Below, piece by piece: positions 61,401-64,000 of a DNA stretch of 64,000 bases. The DNA is from Candidatus Aalborgicola bjergmarkensis (GTDB lineage Bacteria; Pseudomonadota; Gammaproteobacteria; Burkholderiales; Burkholderiaceae_C), in NCBI GenBank assembly GCA_016708725.1, contig JADJFE010000030.1, forward strand, positions 558,001-622,000. Direction: 5' to 3'. The notes under the pieces were generated by a model. The model saw only the letters and a program-made list of their open reading frames with translations, made no database searches and was not told where the DNA came from. Position numbers and translations under genes: made by a program. How positions within the stretch are numbered: position 1 is the stretch's first letter; each line of letters begins with the position of its first letter.

Positions 61401-61726
61401 CGGCTCAGATGCTTGAGTTTGCCGGTCTTGTCTTTCCACTCTTCAGCTTCGGGCAGGGGCGCCTTGCGCTTGGTGATGGTTTTCCAGGTCGGCAGCTTGG
61501 CCAGTTCTGCATTGAGTGCCGTCATGTGGCGTTGATCCCTGGGGACATCTTCCTCGGCGTAAATGGCATTGACCGGGCACTCGGGGATGCACACGGCACA
61601 ATCAATGCACTCATCCGGGTCAATGGTCAGAAAATTGGGGCCTTCGCGGAAGCAATCTACGGGGCAGACATCGACGCAATCGGTGTATTTGCATTTGATG
61701 CAGGCTTCAGTGACTATGTGCGTCAT
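61397..61726 (-). CDS. fdxA: 7Fe ferredoxin
   Basis: 109 aa. The N-terminal part has the clusters of a 3Fe-4S/4Fe-4S ferredoxin: [19 protein letters not shown] and [17 protein letters not shown]. The charged C-terminal tail ([20 protein letters not shown]) is typical of FdxA. It transfers electrons with the reductase whose gene overlaps its stop. It is divergent from the histidine kinase, with 83 bp between the starts. Confidence 0.94.
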
Positions 61727-61809
61727 TTTGGGTTTTGGGGCGGGAATGGATGGGAAAGGGTGCTATTTTATTGGTAAATTCGTCCGGCGCTTCCTGCTAC
61801 CATTGTTCT

Positions 61810-64000
61810 ATGCCTATCAATCGTCGTCAGAATCAGTTCAAGAACCAATGGCTGGCGCTGGTTTGCGTGGTATTGCTGGTGGGATTTGCTGTAGGGTACG
61901 TTCTCCACGGGGAGCGCGGACGGGTCGAAAAACTGGAGCAAGACCGGCTGCTGGCCGCCGCGCGCGTCATGCAGATCAATATCGCACATGATCTGGTTGC
62001 CATCAACGATGTGTTGCTGGCGGTGCGCAGTGATCGCCGGGCAGGAGCCTTTGAGGAGCGATACGCTGCGCGTCTGACCAATCTGGTGGACGCCATGCCC
62101 AGTACGCGCGCTTTGCTGGTTCTGGATGCGACGGGCCGCATTCGCCTGGCCAGCCGAGTTGGCATGCTGGGTCAGAATTTCGGTGATCAGGACTTTTTCG
62201 GGCGCGCGCAGCAGCACCCGGATGTGCAACAGTTGTACGTCTCCAGTCCGTTTCGGGGGGATTCTGGCGCGTTGGTGATTGCTGTGGCCCGTGCTATCCC
62301 TGGTGACCCTGGTGACGGCGGTGCGCTGGCCGGGATGGTGGTTGCCGTTCTGAATCTGGATTTTTTCTATCCGATCATCGAATCGGCGCGCAGTACGCCC
62401 GATATGCGGACCACCCTGGGGCACGAAAACGGCGTGGTTCTCCTGGTGGCGCCCAAGGCAGGGAATGCCCCGTTGGTTTCATCCGGGGAGGCCATGGTCT
62501 CCCGGCATACGGTGCAACCACCAGAATTGCATATGGATCGGGCGCTGGTGGTGACCAGTGTGCGGGACCTGGAAGATATTTATGCTCCGTGGTGGCATTC
62601 CGTCAAGGTTTCGGTCGCAGGGCTGCTGGTGATTGCCTTGGGCTTGGCATTGGCATTGCGTACCCACCAACGCCGTTTGAAAAAATTCATTCTCCGGGAA
62701 ACCTATTCTGCCAAGGCGTTGGCCGAAAGCCACACGCTCAACCAGCAAATCATCCAGAGTGCCCTGCAAGGCGTGGTTGTCTATGGCCAGGATATGCGCT
62801 ACCAGGTCTGGAATCCATTCATGGAGCAGTTGACCGGACTGCTTGCGACCGATGTGTTGGGGCGCCAGGCGGCAGAGATATTGCCTTTTCTGCTTGAGAT
62901 CGGAATGATAGAGCGCATAGAGCGCGCATTGACCGGGCACTCCAGCGAGACGCTGGACTTTCCGTTCGCCATTGCATCCACTGGCAAATCGGGTTGGGTC
63001 ATGGGCAGCATTGCACCACTGCACAATGCTGCCGGAAATATCATTGGTGCCATGGCCATGGTGAGCGATATTACAGCGCGCAAGCAGGCCGAAAACCATA
63101 TTCTGGAGCTGAACGAAACGCTGGAAAGCCGGGTTGCCGAGCGCACGGCACAACTGGAAGAGGCCTTGCAGTCGCTGCAGCATTCCCAGGCCGAATTGGC
63201 CCGCAGCGCTGCCCAGGCAACCCTGAGTACACTGGTTGCCAGCGTATCCCATGAAATTGGCACACCCCTGGGCAATAGTCTGATGGCGTCAACCACTTGT
63301 CTGGAGCTGGCAAAAGGCTTTCAGGCCAAAATTGAATCGGGCCAAGTCAAACGTTCTGACATGCATGCGTTCCTGCACGAAATCTGCGAGGGTAGTACCT
63401 TGATTGAAGTCAATTTGCACCGTGCCGCAGAGTTGATGAGAAACTTTAAACAAGTGGCAGCAGACCAGGCCAGCGAACAGCGACGTTCCTTTGATCTGGC
63501 CGCAGCGGTACAAGAGGTGTTGGCAACCCTGCGCCCCAGCCTCAAGCGGCATCCCCATCAAATACTGGTACTGATTCCCGAGGGAATTCGGATGGATAGT
63601 TTCCCGGGGGCCTTGGGGCAGGTGCTGATCAACCTGATCAACAATGCCTACCTGCACGCTTTCGAAGGCCGCAACGACGGTTGTGTACGGATTGAAGCAC
63701 GTGCTGAGGATGGCACGGTGTACCTGAGCGTTGCCGACAATGGTTGCGGCATGCCCCAAGCCATCGTGGAACAACTGTTCCAGCCGTTCTTCAGCACGAA
63801 AATCGGTCGTGGGGGGACCGGGCTTGGCATGACGATTGTGAAAACCCTGATCGAAAAAAACCTGAGGGGGTCTTTTCGCATCGAATCAAACCCTGGAGTT
63901 GGAACGGCTCTTTACATGCACATTCCGCAAACCGGGCCAGCGCATTTCAATGCATTAACTCTCGCTGCCGGGTTCGCGTGCCATCAGGTTGGTCAAAGCC
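61810..64000 (+). CDS. Membrane-bound sensor histidine kinase, 3' end outside window
   Basis: Open from the ATG at 61810 to the window end (730 codons seen). Two membrane helices (about residues 14-33 and 262-282) enclose a periplasmic dCache-like sensor (RALLVLDATGRIRLASRVGM). A PAS domain follows (VYGQDMRYQVWNPFMEQLTG), then a coiled segment and the kinase core: H box SVSHEIGTPLGN, N box QVLINLINNAYLHAF, G boxes DNGCGMP and GGTGLGMTIV. It autophosphorylates and signals to a response regulator, not visible here. The HK ATPase domain is complete; what lies beyond 64000 may be a stop or a receiver domain. Confidence 0.92.
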   Translation, partial: MPINRRQNQFKNQWLALVCVVLLVGFAVGYVLHGERGRVEKLEQDRLLAAARVMQINIAHDLVAINDVLLAVRSDRRAGAFEERYAARLTNLVDAMPSTRALLVLDATGRIRLASRVGMLGQNFGDQDFFGRAQQHPDVQQLYVSSPFRGDSGALVIAVARAIPGDPGDGGALAGMVVAVLNLDFFYPIIESARSTPDMRTTLGHENGVVLLVAPKAGNAPLVSSGEAMVSRHTVQPPELHMDRALVVTSVRDLEDIYAPWWHSVKVSVAGLLVIALGLALALRTHQRRLKKFILRETYSAKALAESHTLNQQIIQSALQGVVVYGQDMRYQVWNPFMEQLTGLLATDVLGRQAAEILPFLLEIGMIERIERALTGHSSETLDFPFAIASTGKSGWVMGSIAPLHNAAGNIIGAMAMVSDITARKQAENHILELNETLESRVAERTAQLEEALQSLQHSQAELARSAAQATLSTLVASVSHEIGTPLGNSLMASTTCLELAKGFQAKIESGQVKRSDMHAFLHEICEGSTLIEVNLHRAAELMRNFKQVAADQASEQRRSFDLAAAVQEVLATLRPSLKRHPHQILVLIPEGIRMDSFPGALGQVLINLINNAYLHAFEGRNDGCVRIEARAEDGTVYLSVADNGCGMPQAIVEQLFQPFFSTKIGRGGTGLGMTIVKTLIEKNLRGSFRIESNPGVGTALYMHIPQTGPAHFNALTLAAGFACHQVGQS

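Overview
The window looks like a chromosomal segment of a motile Gram-negative betaproteobacterium, most likely Burkholderiales and probably Comamonadaceae. This is inferred from the DUF1631 and DUF2804 proteins, the PlsB plus short-chain dehydrogenase pair, a Burkholderiales-type porin, FdxA plus its ferredoxin reductase, and dispersed hairpin repeats of a kind I remember from that family. No rRNA, tRNA or CRISPR array was seen.

Layout. 0-5.4 kb is a chemotaxis cluster (CheX-like protein, pseudo-receiver/CheX fusion, CheY, and a methyl-accepting chemotaxis protein split by a decayed insertion element). 5.5-13.3 kb is housekeeping: prmC, ettA, a DUF1631 protein, rhlE and an NAD(P)-binding protein overlapping it. 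13.4-18.9 kb is a minus-strand run of nine genes for mostly exported proteins: a CsgG-like/DUF4384 protein, an OmpA-domain protein, a HELAH metallopeptidase-like protein and several small secreted proteins, three of which share a repeat module. This is the best candidate for an undescribed surface or fibre system. 19-21 kb holds xthA and a DUF2804 gene.

21-28.3 kb is a compact six-gene operon resembling hydrogenase-4/complex I. Its large subunit lacks all [NiFe]-binding cysteine pairs, so it is an energy-converting-hydrogenase-related (Ehr-type) complex and not a hydrogenase. It converges on a five-gene minus-strand operon (28.3-33.7 kb) for a dedicated Hsp70 machine: large TPR protein, degenerate J-domain protein, GrpE-like factor, HscC-like Hsp70 and a zinc-ribbon protein. 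ppx follows.

36.3-53.8 kb is an accessory island. It is flanked by direct repeats of about 784 bp: a decayed copy of the plsB 3' third on the left and the same part of intact plsB on the right. The cargo is Rpn-type nuclease genes and fragments, a Sec-exported RHS protein with a pentanucleotide repeat at its start, a secreted YD/BACON/RTX-like protein, a primase fragment, an XRE regulator with an ORF6N partner, an orphan RHS tip with a frameshifted immunity gene, a truncated tyrosine recombinase and an IS21-family element with truncated istB. A family of short hairpin repeats sits at almost every gene or fragment boundary here.

53.8-64 kb returns to core genes: plsB, a short-chain dehydrogenase, a porin, a two-receiver diguanylate cyclase, a ferredoxin reductase carrying a one-base frameshift, fdxA, and a sensor histidine kinase cut by the window end.
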